NCBI GenBank assembly: GCA_030442055.1
Contig: JAUJEB010000003.1
Coordinates: 186,001-250,000, forward strand
Direction of reading: 5' to 3'
DNA: 64,000 nucleotides
Source of the DNA: Agaribacillus aureus
GTDB lineage: Bacteria; Bacteroidota; Bacteroidia; Cytophagales; Cyclobacteriaceae
The notes below the pieces were generated by a model. The model was not told where the DNA came from, ran no database searches, and saw nothing but the letters and a program-made list of their open reading frames with translations. Each line of letters begins with the position of its first letter. Positions within the stretch are counted from its first letter, which is position 1. This document shows positions 8,931 through 18,864 of this stretch, piece after piece. The translations under genes and the position numbers were made by a program.

Positions 8931-10319
8931 CTAATTTCCCATTTGTGCATTTTGACGTGAAAAATTTTGCGAAGGACCACCACAACAATTAAGAATTTGA
9001 TTTGGATGTCCAAGTGTTATATTGTCTATAAACTGGCAAAAGGTTGAATTGTCATCCGCAAAAATAGCCCACTGTGTATCAGGGGGTCTTGTATTGGCAG
9101 GGCATATATTCCAGGATTGCCAATCGGAAATCGTTGGAAAATCTACTATGTTATTTGAAACAGTTATACCCCTACCACCTCGAATATCGATACCATAAAG
9201 GCTCGGCCATCGGATTGAATTGTTGGCAATTGTGCCTCTGGCCAATGCCTCATCAGAATTATAATTTGATCCGCCTCCATAAAGGCCCCAGTTTTGAATT
9301 CTAATTCCAGAATATTTGTTAGTGCCACAATCCACCCAACCGGGCTTAACAATTGTATTATTACTAACTTGAAAATCCCTGACATTTTGAAGAAAAATGC
9401 TTTCCTGATCATTTTCAAATAAATGATTGCAGGTAATTTTAATATAATGCCCCTGTCGAATATAAATGTGTCTACCCTTTGCGCTAAAAAATGTATTACC
9501 CTGAACAACGAGCCCATCTTGTCCTTCACTATCTATCGAGGTGCCCTGCATGCTTCGCAACATATTATTTATGAAGTGGAAATCACCTGCCGAATATCTA
9601 CCTGGTGCAACATTCGCATGCTTTTCAACTTTCAGCGCATGATTATTCGAAAAAAATTGATTGTTGGTAACGATAATCTTACCAGCATGCCACCATAACT
9701 GCGTGTCATCATAATCTATACCCGCTACCTTTATAGCAGCTACTCCACCATAAAAATGACAGTTTGAAATGGTGCCCCCTTCAATATTTCGCAATACAAT
9801 AAGTGGCTTTGTATTAGCTATAGCATCTGGAATCCATCCTCCTTCTCTAAAGGTTAATCCATCAACCTCAAAATAACTATGCCCCTGGTGTATATTCTCG
9901 TAACCGACAAACAACGTTCCATTACTTAAATCTCCTTCTCCAAATAATCTTATTCTGGTTTTCCTTATCTGGACCTCATCGTAATGATAAATCCCAGCAG
10001 GAAAATATACTGAGCCGTTATGGTTCTGAAAGTGTACCGCAGCTTGAATAGCTTTCGTATTGGCGGCGCGGTTAGCCACCGTGTTGCTAAGATTTCCAAC
10101 AGCCTGAACTGTTTCATTCTGACTAAAAAAGAAGCTATTTTCATTAAAAGTTTTCTCAACATTAGTCGGGACGTGTTTAATTTTAAACTGGTTGGCGCTA
10201 ACGTATGTAAGAACAAATTGATCTGTGACGGATACGGGCACAGGACTCTCCTGAAATGAAAAACCTGAAATCCTGAATGACAATAGAAATATCGAGGTGC
10301 ATAAAAAAAACTTTCCCAT
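8931..10319 (-). CDS. Exported right-handed parallel beta-helix protein (pectate-lyase-like fold)
   Basis: A 462-residue protein with a signal peptide (MGKFFLCTSIFLLSFRISGF). Residues 85-150 match the start of pectate-lyase-3/GH28-like helices (NTKAIQAAVHFQNHNGSVYFPAG, with a later FGEGDLSNG turn). About ten coils follow with the repeated element xNNxxxxxxxxGIxIxx (ITNNQFFSNNHALKVE, ISNCHFYGGVAAIKV, IANNSIRWPSLYGIDIRG). I cannot place catalytic residues, so it could be a polysaccharide lyase or hydrolase, an epimerase or a structural surface protein. It lies alone between a PD40 gene and a permease. Confidence 0.8.
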   Translation of the reverse strand: MGKFFLCTSIFLLSFRISGFSFQESPVPVSVTDQFVLTYVSANQFKIKHVPTNVEKTFNENSFFFSQNETVQAVGNLSNTVANRAANTKAIQAAVHFQNHNGSVYFPAGIYHYDEVQIRKTRIRLFGEGDLSNGTLFVGYENIHQGHSYFEVDGLTFREGGWIPDAIANTKPLIVLRNIEGGTISNCHFYGGVAAIKVAGIDYDDTQLWWHAGKIIVTNNQFFSNNHALKVEKHANVAPGRYSAGDFHFINNMLRSMQGTSIDSEGQDGLVVQGNTFFSAKGRHIYIRQGHYIKITCNHLFENDQESIFLQNVRDFQVSNNTIVKPGWVDCGTNKYSGIRIQNWGLYGGGSNYNSDEALARGTIANNSIRWPSLYGIDIRGGRGITVSNNIVDFPTISDWQSWNICPANTRPPDTQWAIFADDNSTFCQFIDNITLGHPNQILNCCGGPSQNFSRQNAQMGN

Positions 10320-10408
10320 AGCTATAGTTAAAAAAATTGGTTACAATAAAACTTAACCAAAGTTATGAAACTTCCTGCGATCAAAAAATTTATTCCCAGC
10401 TACTTTAC

Positions 10409-13033
10409 TTATTCGTCTTTCAAACAGTCCACCGGATTAGCCCTGGAGGCTTTAAATGTATGAATGCCAACGGTCAGCCAGGCGATCAGTAGCGCCAGCA
10501 CCCCTGAACTCACAAAAAGCCACCATTCCAAGTCAATATGAAAAGCAAAATTTTCGAGCCATTGCCCCGTAAGGTAATAGCTTAAGGGTAGCGCAATTAA
10601 AATCGCCACCAGTACCATTTTGGTAAAGTCACCGGACAACAGGTAGAAGATACCAATTTCGCTGGATCCCAGAATTTTCCGGATGCCGATTTCCTTGAGG
10701 CGTCTTTCGGCTGTAAAAGCTGCCAAACCAAACAGTCCCAAACAGGAAATAAGGACGGCGAGGACGGCAAAGTACCGCGACAGTATAGCAACGCGCTTTT
10801 CAGCGGCATAAAGTGCCTGGTATTCCGAATCCAAAAATTTATAATCAAATGGAAACCCCGGATTGAAAGTCTGATAGAATTGCCGAAGGTTGTTTACGGT
10901 TTCCTGTTCTTTTCCGGCTTCAATCTTTGCCATCACATTGGTGGTGAACCTTGGCGTCAGTCTAAAAAATAGCGGCTTTACCTGCTCGTGAAAGGACTCA
11001 AAATGAAAGTCTTTGGCGATCCCGATAATTTCCTTTTCCTCTCCGTAAAGTTTGACAATCTTACCTATAGGATCCTTAAGCCCCATAAATTCAATGGCCG
11101 CCTCATTGAAGATGATCTTTGTGGTATCCGCTCCGAACGCTTCGGAAAAACCTCTTCCGGCTTTCATTTCTATACCTAATAACGCCATCATGCCATAGTC
11201 AACCGTAATATTCTCGAACGACGTTCTGTCTTCAGGATCTTTTCCTGCCCAATTCACCGCATAGGTGCTAAAATAGTGACCTGTCATATTATGCGCTAAG
11301 GCGGAAGCATCGATGACTCCTGGAATATTTTTAAGTTCCAGCAAAAATGTTTTGAATTTTTCCTTTTCCCACAGCAACCCTTCTTTTCGGAAAAATATAA
11401 TGTTGTCTTTTTCATACCCAAGGTTTTTTGTCTGAACGAATTCAACCTGTTTATATACTACCCAAACCGATACAATTAAGATGACCGATAGTGTAAATTG
11501 AATAATAACCAAGCCTTTCCTCGCCCATAGCTCCCCCATGAAATTACCTGATTTTCCTTTCAACACCATATTTGGACTAAAGCCGGAAAGGTATAAAGCC
11601 GGATAACTACCAGCCATCAGTCCGGTAAACAATACCATGCCCAGTAGTGATAAAATAAGGATCACATTAAAATCAAGGGAGAGCTGTTTTTCCGTGATCA
11701 GGTTAAACTGGGGTAAAAATACGGCTACAAACACCAAAGCTACCACCAACGAAAGCAGTGCCATCGCCGTAGACTCTCCCAGATACTGCAAAACGAGTGT
11801 TCCCCGATTAGCCCCCATTACTTTTTTAACACCTATTTCCCGCATTCTCCTGGATGCTCTTGCCGTGGATAAATTCATAAAGTTAATGCAGGCAATGAGC
11901 AGGATAAATAAGGCAACAACCGAAAATAACCACACATATTCTATCCGGCCTCCGGCTTGTTGGCCGTTTTCATAATGATTATACAGGTAGGCGTCTGCAT
12001 AGCTTGTAATGAATGGTGAGCGGTGACTGGCTTTTCCTTCTGTCTTATCGCGGATAAGGTCAACGATCTTGCTGTTAAACTGATCGATATCAGTACCTTC
12101 CCTTAACAACACATATGTTTTTGGTGATGAATTGTACCAGTTGGTTACCCATTCGTGCTCATCGCTGAATCCTTCAAAAGACAGCGCAAAATCAAACCGG
12201 ACGGAAGAGTTGGCTGCTATATTCCTGAAAACGCCGGAGACACTAAACTGTTTTTCATGTTCCCACTCAACAACCTCGCCTATCACATTTTTAGTGGTGC
12301 CAAATAAGGCCATCGCCAAATCCTCGGATATAACCATGGACTTTTTATCTGATAATACCAAATCCTCTTGCCCCTGGATAAGTTCATACGAAAACAGCTT
12401 AAAGTAGTCGGCACTTACATATAGTCCGGATGCTTTCATGTCGCGGTCATTAACCGAAAGCGTATAATTACTATTACCCATCCTTAAAGCTGTTGCCGCA
12501 GCTACCACTTCGGGCATTTCCTCTGCCAATGCAGCTCCGATAGGTCCTGCCGTCGACCGGCTTGTCGTTATATATCCGGCCTCTTCCGAATGTTCCATGA
12601 CCTGATACAGCTGACTACCGTTTTTATGAAAACGGTCGATGCTTAATTCGTCATTCACCCATAAGAAAATTAATAAAGCACAGGCGATGCCCGTGGAAAG
12701 ACCAATTAAATTGATGAAAAATGACGCTTTAAACCGCCTGAAGTTTCTGTAGGTAATTAGTAAGTTATGCCTGAACATGCCATATCTGTTTAGTGTATAA
12801 ATTCCTGGATTATTTCTCCCGACAACTGAGGGCCGGATTAATTTAAAAACCTCGTACCTGTATTTTTTTCGGGCAAAGGACAATCCATGCGTCTTGACAT
12901 TATTATAGAAAGTCTCTTCCAGGTCTCCCTGCAGCTCCTCGTACAGATCCTTTCTGCAGAACCACCTGAAGCATCTCGAAAAAAAAGCCGGAATTTGCTT
13001 TTTGTTTTTCATGTGTTTATAATTTATTTTCAT
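10409..13033 (-). CDS. MacB/FtsX-type ABC permease with permease-prefix domain
   Basis: At 874 residues, this protein has a prefix domain (CFRWFCRKDLYEELQGDLEE, residues 21-40), a first helix at about residues 100-120 and two FtsX cores (ACINFMNLSTARASRRMREI and GLFGLAAFTAERRLKEIGIR). It ends VDCLKDE. The ATG at 13033 lies 3 bases after the PadR stop. An in-frame ATG at 13012 is an alternative start. By eye it is closest to the permeases at 2472 and 18865, which suggests duplication. It is the distal gene of a PadR-permease pair and may also be read from the permease gene further upstream. Confidence 0.93.
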   Translation of the reverse strand: MKINYKHMKNKKQIPAFFSRCFRWFCRKDLYEELQGDLEETFYNNVKTHGLSFARKKYRYEVFKLIRPSVVGRNNPGIYTLNRYGMFRHNLLITYRNFRRFKASFFINLIGLSTGIACALLIFLWVNDELSIDRFHKNGSQLYQVMEHSEEAGYITTSRSTAGPIGAALAEEMPEVVAAATALRMGNSNYTLSVNDRDMKASGLYVSADYFKLFSYELIQGQEDLVLSDKKSMVISEDLAMALFGTTKNVIGEVVEWEHEKQFSVSGVFRNIAANSSVRFDFALSFEGFSDEHEWVTNWYNSSPKTYVLLREGTDIDQFNSKIVDLIRDKTEGKASHRSPFITSYADAYLYNHYENGQQAGGRIEYVWLFSVVALFILLIACINFMNLSTARASRRMREIGVKKVMGANRGTLVLQYLGESTAMALLSLVVALVFVAVFLPQFNLITEKQLSLDFNVILILSLLGMVLFTGLMAGSYPALYLSGFSPNMVLKGKSGNFMGELWARKGLVIIQFTLSVILIVSVWVVYKQVEFVQTKNLGYEKDNIIFFRKEGLLWEKEKFKTFLLELKNIPGVIDASALAHNMTGHYFSTYAVNWAGKDPEDRTSFENITVDYGMMALLGIEMKAGRGFSEAFGADTTKIIFNEAAIEFMGLKDPIGKIVKLYGEEKEIIGIAKDFHFESFHEQVKPLFFRLTPRFTTNVMAKIEAGKEQETVNNLRQFYQTFNPGFPFDYKFLDSEYQALYAAEKRVAILSRYFAVLAVLISCLGLFGLAAFTAERRLKEIGIRKILGSSEIGIFYLLSGDFTKMVLVAILIALPLSYYLTGQWLENFAFHIDLEWWLFVSSGVLALLIAWLTVGIHTFKASRANPVDCLKDE

Positions 13034-13036
13034 TGG

Positions 13037-13372
13037 TCACATGGAAAAGTCTAGTGACAGGCCTGGCAAGGAATTATAAAATTGCCGGCGTAATTGCTCC
13101 GCATCTACCAGCGCTTTTTTGCCCAGGTTGGTTAAAAAGTAAAACCTTTTCTGGCGCCCTCCCCTTTCGGCGGTGGCTCCACCCATTTCCGATTCCAAAA
13201 AACTCTTTGCTTCCAGTCTGCTTAGCGCGCTGTGCAACGCCCCCCGGCTGATATTTCTCCCAATGCGGCGGCCAAGTTCTTCCTGTATCGCTACACCGTA
13301 TGCATTATCATCCAGCACCAGCACCGCCAGCAATACGATTTCCTGAAATTCTCCAAGATATGATCCTTTCAT
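13037..13372 (-). CDS. PadR family transcriptional regulator
   Basis: A 111-residue PadR-s protein. It starts with YLGEFQEIVLLAVLVLDDNAYG, has a recognition helix around ISRGALHSALSRLEAKSFLE, and carries the wing ERGGRQKRFYFLT. It lies 3 bases before the start of its permease. The intergenic region in front of it (130 bases to the permease at 13503) contains a large inverted repeat. The regulator therefore probably controls its own transcription from inside a three-gene minus-strand cluster. Confidence 0.93.
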   Translation of the reverse strand: MKGSYLGEFQEIVLLAVLVLDDNAYGVAIQEELGRRIGRNISRGALHSALSRLEAKSFLESEMGGATAERGGRQKRFYFLTNLGKKALVDAEQLRRQFYNSLPGLSLDFSM

Positions 13373-13385
13373 TTTTTTGATATTT

Positions 13386-13437
13386 TGTATTCATTTATGA
13401 AACTAATAATAAATTATTTCTTTCGCAAATGAATACA
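13386..13437 (-). promoter_or_regulatory. Candidate PadR operator (copy 2), 11-bp perfect inverted repeat
   Basis: Plus-strand arms TGTATTCATTT (13386-13396) and AAATGAATACA (13427-13437) are exact reverse complements separated by 30 bases. Inside the arms the left side continues ATGAAAC and the right side is preceded by CTTTCGC, so the half-site CATTTATGAAAC resembles the other three PadR upstream elements. The inner spacer is 16 bases here rather than 10. The element ends 13 bases before the PadR ATG, a typical position for a repressor. Confidence 0.6.
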
Positions 13438-13502
13438 TTATAAATTTAAAAATCCATTTTTCATTTCACTTGCCTGTATCAATTATTTATTTTTCACTTA
13501 GA

Positions 13503-16142
13503 TTACTCCTGATACAAAACACTTACCGGATTGTTAAGCGCGGCCTTAAAGATCCTGTGCCCGACTGCGATAATGGTAATTAACAGCATGGCCAAAAGTG
13601 CCCATATCACAGTGGAAAATCCTATAGAGGTATGATAGGCAAAATTATCGAGCCAATGACTCATCGCATGATAAGCAATCGGGACAGCTAATACAAACCC
13701 CAGTAAAACAAGTAACATAAAGTCCCTGGAAAGAAGCATAAGAATGGAAGCTATGGAAGCGCCAAACACCTTCCGGATCCCTACTTCTTTTGTATGTAAC
13801 TCAGCAATAAAAGAGGACAATCCATACAAACCAAGACAGGCGATGATAATGATCAAAAAGCTAAACCAGTTGGCCATTTCAGAAGTTTTGATATCATTCA
13901 GATAGGCCCGTTCGAAAAGTTCATTAAAGAAACTATATTCAAATGGGTAATTGTCGGAGAATTCCCCATATTTTTCTTTGACGGATTCAATGATCTCATT
14001 TATATTTTTGGTAGAAACTTTAATAGCAATGTTACTATACGTGTCTTTGAAAAACACCTGTAGAGGTGCTATTTCAAGATGCAATGAATGTTGGTGAAAG
14101 TCTTTGATAATGCCGACAATGGTTGCAGTATCATCTGCCCAGGTAAGCATTTGCCGCCCAATGGGATCCTCCCAACCCAGCGCTTTCACGGCACTTTCAT
14201 TCAGAAGCATTGACTTTCTTTCATCGCCAAATTCCCTGGAAAAATCACGCCCCCGGACCACCTCCAGTTCAAAAAGCTCGGTGTAGTCATAGTCGACAAA
14301 GTTGGTGTATAACCTCAGCTCACTCTCCTCTTGCTGTCCCGGCCACCTGGGTGAAGACCCGGCGGTAATGTTGTTGGGCATCGAATTTGCAGAAGCAACT
14401 TGCAAGATGCCCGGCAATTTTCGCAGTTCATCTTTAAAGACAGGTAATCTTTTACCTAATTCCCGGTCTCTTATTTTCAAAATAACTATCTGATCTTTGG
14501 CATAGCCCATATCAGCGTCCCGGATATAGTTCAATTGTTTTGAAATGACCAACGCGCTTATAATCAGTGCCGCGGAAATAGTAAATTGAATAACTACCAA
14601 TGCATTCCGGAGACTCGATTTTTTCCCTTTGATACGGTATCCTTTTAGCGCAGCTACCGGTCTGAAAGAAGAGAGTACAAAAGCGGGGTATAACCCGGAA
14701 AACACCCCAACCAGTAGGCAAGAGGCTGCCAAAAATGCTAAAAGCCAGGGCTGCTGCCTGATATTCAAACTCAGATTCCGATCCACAAACTGCGAGAAAT
14801 ATGGCAGTATGAAAGCGATGACGGCCAAAGAAAAAAGCAATGCCATAGCACTTAATAAACCGGATTCACATAAAAACTGGAACACCAACTCACGCCTGGA
14901 AGCGCCGGCAGCTTTCCGGATACCTATTTCCTTTGCTCGCCTTAAAGCATTAGCCGTGCTTAAATTGACATAATTGATACAAGCAATAAGCAGGATCAAA
15001 AAGCCTATAAGCAGAAATATATACAGCTTTCGCGCTTCATTGTTTATAGCAATCTCGAAATTGACCTTGGAATGCAAATGAATATCGGAAAATTTCTGCA
15101 GCCATAACCGGCTCTCCTGCCCATCACTATCCAGCTTGTCTTCCGTGTATTTATCCAATAAAGCGGGAAATTTAGCTGTTAAACTTTCGGGGCTCGCGCC
15201 CTCGTGTAACAACAAATAAGTATAAACAAAATAGTGACTCCATTGGCTAATGTCCCGTTTTTCCAGCACAGCCATAGACTCAAAATCGAGCATAATTTCC
15301 ATTCTGAAATGGGAATTTTCAGGCATGTCCTCAACAATGCCTACAATGGTAAATGGGTGTTTATTCAGATATTTAAGAGTTTTGCCCATTGGATCGGTAT
15401 CTCCAAAATATTTTGCCGCCACTGATCTGGTTATCACGGCCGTGAATTTGTCCTTTAGAAAATTTTCCGGATTGCCGGCTATTGATTTAAAAGAAAATAT
15501 TTCAAATGTTTGCGGGTCGGTAGCAAAAACCAGCTTTTCCAGGTAGGTTTGATTTCCTACCCCGATCAAATTTTCCCTGCTACCATTACCCAAATGAAGA
15601 TAAAGGCGTGTGGCAGCCTCCACTTCGGGATATTCTTCCATTAAAGTCGGAGCCATTGGCGCACGGGTAAGGGCATTAAGATTAGTTCCCATGTAATACT
15701 GATTGCTCCTTTCTTTTATTACCCGGTAAATCCGGTCTTTGTTTTGGTGATGTTGATCAAAACTAAATTCGTATTGTACGTATAGGACAATTAAAATGAA
15801 GGCGATCAGACCAGCCGTCAATCCAATAAGATTGAGGAATGAATAGGATTTATGGCGCCAAAAATTCCGGCAGGTTGTGAGTAGGTAGTGCTTAAACATA
15901 TTGTATCGATTTGATTCCCGTATTCCCGTTGTCATGCCAATCATCCCCGGTCTTAAAAATCTCAGTGCCTCTCTGATATATAAGGTCCTGGCCCGGCGGC
16001 GGGAACAGACCTTCAGGTTTTCCTCAAAGCTCTCGGCCAGATCACCTTCAATCTCCTCCAGATAGTCATTCTCCAGCAGGTACTTAAGTAATTGAAGAGG
16101 CCATTTTGGAGGTGAGATATGATTTTGGGGATCATGCTTCAT
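13503..16142 (-). CDS. MacB/FtsX-type ABC permease with permease-prefix domain, divergent paralogue
   Basis: The ATG at 16142 gives 879 residues (MKHDPQNHISPPKWPLQLL). An in-frame ATG at 16178 adds 12 residues. The prefix domain (YLLENDYLEEIEGDLAESFE) is present but lacks the WFCR motif of its neighbours. The first FtsX core has ACINYVNLSTANALRRAKEI and the last GLYGLSSFIAELHTKEVGIR, both more diverged than the other copies. No PadR gene precedes it. The upstream neighbour is the divergent helicase gene. The PadR-permease pair downstream begins 130 bases after its stop. It may be independently regulated or may lead that cluster. Confidence 0.92.
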   Translation of the reverse strand: MKHDPQNHISPPKWPLQLLKYLLENDYLEEIEGDLAESFEENLKVCSRRRARTLYIREALRFLRPGMIGMTTGIRESNRYNMFKHYLLTTCRNFWRHKSYSFLNLIGLTAGLIAFILIVLYVQYEFSFDQHHQNKDRIYRVIKERSNQYYMGTNLNALTRAPMAPTLMEEYPEVEAATRLYLHLGNGSRENLIGVGNQTYLEKLVFATDPQTFEIFSFKSIAGNPENFLKDKFTAVITRSVAAKYFGDTDPMGKTLKYLNKHPFTIVGIVEDMPENSHFRMEIMLDFESMAVLEKRDISQWSHYFVYTYLLLHEGASPESLTAKFPALLDKYTEDKLDSDGQESRLWLQKFSDIHLHSKVNFEIAINNEARKLYIFLLIGFLILLIACINYVNLSTANALRRAKEIGIRKAAGASRRELVFQFLCESGLLSAMALLFSLAVIAFILPYFSQFVDRNLSLNIRQQPWLLAFLAASCLLVGVFSGLYPAFVLSSFRPVAALKGYRIKGKKSSLRNALVVIQFTISAALIISALVISKQLNYIRDADMGYAKDQIVILKIRDRELGKRLPVFKDELRKLPGILQVASANSMPNNITAGSSPRWPGQQEESELRLYTNFVDYDYTELFELEVVRGRDFSREFGDERKSMLLNESAVKALGWEDPIGRQMLTWADDTATIVGIIKDFHQHSLHLEIAPLQVFFKDTYSNIAIKVSTKNINEIIESVKEKYGEFSDNYPFEYSFFNELFERAYLNDIKTSEMANWFSFLIIIIACLGLYGLSSFIAELHTKEVGIRKVFGASIASILMLLSRDFMLLVLLGFVLAVPIAYHAMSHWLDNFAYHTSIGFSTVIWALLAMLLITIIAVGHRIFKAALNNPVSVLYQE

Positions 16143-16317
16143 AGATTTTGGTTTATTCGGATACTCAAAAATTTTCAAAAGGTTACACTCACTTTTACCT
16201 ATTGTTTTGTGCCTATTTTAATAGAGAGTTTTGCCAAGCCGAAAAAGTTGCACAATTCTGAGAAACGTTTTTGACTACTTTTCAATAAATTTGCCGAAAA
16301 ATCTTAATTACAAGAAC

Positions 16318-18804
16318 TTGACTTTTAATCCGCATCAGATCAATTTACCTGTTACAGAGATCATACCGGAGGTAAAAACACAGCTGAAAGCTCAAAACAC
16401 GTTAATTATTACAGCCCCACCCGGGGCGGGTAAGAGTACCCTCCTACCCCTGGCGGTAAAAGATGAGGCCTGGCTGGATCAGCAAAAAATCCTGATGCTG
16501 GAGCCGAGGCGACTAGCCGCCAGATCAATTGCAGACCGCATGGCTAATCTACTTGATGAGGCTGTGGGCCAGTCGGTTGGATATCGTATCAGGTTCGAGC
16601 AAAAAACGTCCGCCCAGACCAAAATAGAAGTGCTCACGGAAGGCATTCTTACCCGGATGATGCATCACGATAATACCTTGGAAGGTGTTGGCTTGGTTAT
16701 CTTTGATGAGTTCCACGAACGAAGCATACATGCGGACCTCGCCCTGGCCTTGTGCCGGGAAGTGCAGCAAGTGTTGAGGCCTGAATTGCGCATCATGATC
16801 ATGTCGGCAACACTGGATATGGATCAGCTGACAGCGCTATTGAATGCCCCTGCCGTTAAAAGCCGCGGTAAGCAATATCCCGTGGACATTAAATATACCG
16901 GATCAAATGACCCGTTTTTGTTGCCTGAGATGGTCGCTAAAGTCATCCAGAAAGCCACGAGGGAAAACGAAGGCGATGTTTTGGCATTTCTTCCCGGGCA
17001 GGGAGAAATTCTGAAATGTGAGGCTTTGTTGCAATCGGCCTTAAAGGGCTTTGCCATTCACCCGCTTTATGGCCAATTACCCCAGGCAAAGCAAAATGCG
17101 GCCATTGTCCCCAACAAGTCTGGCAAAAGAAAAATCGTATTGGCTACTTCAATAGCAGAAACAAGTTTAACGATTGAAGGTGTCAAGATTGTGGTAGACT
17201 GCGGGTATTCGAGGGCTTCAAAATTCGATCCACGGTCCGGGTTATCAAGGTTAACGACCGTGGAGATCACCAAAGACTCCGCCGATCAGCGAGCGGGCCG
17301 GGCGGGCAGGCTTGGTCCAGGGGTTTGCTACCGCATGTGGACAAAAGCGACAGACCACAGGTTGGTCGCTCACCGCACACCTGAGATCCTGGAGACAGAT
17401 TTAGCGTCACTGGTGCTGGATATGGCACAGTGGGGCATTGTAGATATCGGCCGGCTCACCTGGCTAACACCGCCACCGCAAAGCGCCATCAACCAAGCCA
17501 GCCAGATATTGACCCAGCTATCAGCGCTCGAAGACGGCAGGATAACAAGGCATGGAGAGAAAATCCATAAACTCCCCTGCCACCCCAGGATTGCCCACCT
17601 GTTATTGATGGCTGAAGAAGAGGATATGCTTCCGCTTGCCACCGATCTCGCGGCATTGCTGGAGGAGAGGGATCCCCTCTCAAACAAGGAAGGTATTGAC
17701 ATTAACCTGAGAATTGAAGCGCTGAGACGGTTCCGTTCTAATTCCGGGCAGGGGAAAAAGTTTGGCCGGATCGAAAAAGTCGCCGGCGCATACCGCCAAA
17801 TGTTCGACGTGGCGCCCGACAACGGTGTTTTTGATCCATATGAAACCGGCATATTGCTGGCCTACGCCTACCCCGAACGGATCGCTTTTGCCAGACCCGG
17901 TAATAATGCCCAGTTCCAATTATCGAATGGTAACTATGCCATGGCGGGTCACCGGGATGACCTCGCCCACGAACCCTGGCTGGCCATTGCACAGTTGGAT
18001 GCAAGAGATGGGCTGGGAAAAATATTCATGGCCGCTCCCCTTAATCCAAAGGACCTTGCACCCATGGTAAAAGAACAGGAGGTGATTACCTGGGATACAA
18101 AAAAAGGCGGGTTATCTGCCACCAGGGATTTGAGGATAGGTAATATTGTGTTGCAGTCCAAGCCGCTACCCGCCCCGGATGAATCCAAATTGCTGGATGC
18201 TATTGTCGATGCAGTTAAAAAAGAAGGAAAAACCCTGCTCAACTTCGACCAGGAGGTGGTCCAGTGGCAACGCCGTGTTGCAAGCCTTCAAAAGTGGCGT
18301 CCGATGGAAAGGTGGCCGGATGTCAGCACCTCGACCCTTTTGCTTACGAATAAAGAATGGCTGAGCCCATACCTAAATAGGGTTAAAAAGCCCGAAGATC
18401 TAAAAAAGATCAATTTGCTGGAAGCGTTGAAGTACCACCTCGATTGGGATAAGCAGCAGGCCCTTGAGCAGCTGGCACCGGAGACCATTAAGGTGCCAAG
18501 CGGTTCCAATATTAAGTTGCAATACCAGGAAAATGGTGAGCCGCCTATTTTAGCCGTCAGGTTGCAGGAGGTTTTTGGCCTGGCTTCCACGCCTACTATC
18601 AATGAAGGAAAAACAGGTGTTATCATGCATCTGTTATCTCCGGGTTATAAACCGGTTCAAATCACCAGCGACCTGCAAAGCTTCTGGAATAACACCTATT
18701 TTGACGTGAAAAAGGATCTGAAAGGAAGGTACCCAAAACATGTGTGGCCGGATGACCCGTGGACGGAGACCGCTATACGGGGTATCAAAAGAAAGAAACA
18801 CTAA
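16318..18804 (+). CDS. hrpB: ATP-dependent helicase HrpB
   Basis: DExH-box superfamily 2 helicase. From the TTG at 16318 it is 828 residues, starting MTFNPHQINLPV as HrpB proteins normally do just before motif I. The frame is open back to a TTG at 16231, but those 29 extra residues look non-family. Visible motifs are Walker A GAGKS (36-40), DEFHERS (130-136), SAT (about 162-164), and motif VI QRAGRAGRLGPGVCYR, followed by the HrpB C-terminal domain. No ATG start is available. HrpB is an RNA-helicase-like protein of poorly defined cellular role. It is the only plus-strand gene in the first 45 kb, convergent with the permease at 18865. Confidence 0.93.
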   Translation: MTFNPHQINLPVTEIIPEVKTQLKAQNTLIITAPPGAGKSTLLPLAVKDEAWLDQQKILMLEPRRLAARSIADRMANLLDEAVGQSVGYRIRFEQKTSAQTKIEVLTEGILTRMMHHDNTLEGVGLVIFDEFHERSIHADLALALCREVQQVLRPELRIMIMSATLDMDQLTALLNAPAVKSRGKQYPVDIKYTGSNDPFLLPEMVAKVIQKATRENEGDVLAFLPGQGEILKCEALLQSALKGFAIHPLYGQLPQAKQNAAIVPNKSGKRKIVLATSIAETSLTIEGVKIVVDCGYSRASKFDPRSGLSRLTTVEITKDSADQRAGRAGRLGPGVCYRMWTKATDHRLVAHRTPEILETDLASLVLDMAQWGIVDIGRLTWLTPPPQSAINQASQILTQLSALEDGRITRHGEKIHKLPCHPRIAHLLLMAEEEDMLPLATDLAALLEERDPLSNKEGIDINLRIEALRRFRSNSGQGKKFGRIEKVAGAYRQMFDVAPDNGVFDPYETGILLAYAYPERIAFARPGNNAQFQLSNGNYAMAGHRDDLAHEPWLAIAQLDARDGLGKIFMAAPLNPKDLAPMVKEQEVITWDTKKGGLSATRDLRIGNIVLQSKPLPAPDESKLLDAIVDAVKKEGKTLLNFDQEVVQWQRRVASLQKWRPMERWPDVSTSTLLLTNKEWLSPYLNRVKKPEDLKKINLLEALKYHLDWDKQQALEQLAPETIKVPSGSNIKLQYQENGEPPILAVRLQEVFGLASTPTINEGKTGVIMHLLSPGYKPVQITSDLQSFWNNTYFDVKKDLKGRYPKHVWPDDPWTETAIRGIKRKKH

Positions 18805-18864
18805 AAGTCCGTGGAGCGATTACGAAAGATTAAAACGATCGTTCGCTTAAAATAGTGGGGATTT

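Noticed and set aside
10346-10371. A TATGAAAC sequence between the beta-helix gene and the permease at 10409 as another PadR operator
   Set aside because: Single half-site with wrong spacing to CAAA and no mirror half, not in front of a PadR gene.
17370-17852. 160-codon minus-strand open frame inside hrpB
   Set aside because: It lies fully within a conserved helicase gene and has low-complexity Ser-rich composition.
18815-18847. Hairpin between hrpB and the permease as a terminator
   Set aside because: The stem (AGCGA..ACGA with TCGTTCGCT) has a 2-base bulge and a 13-base loop, and no T-run follows.
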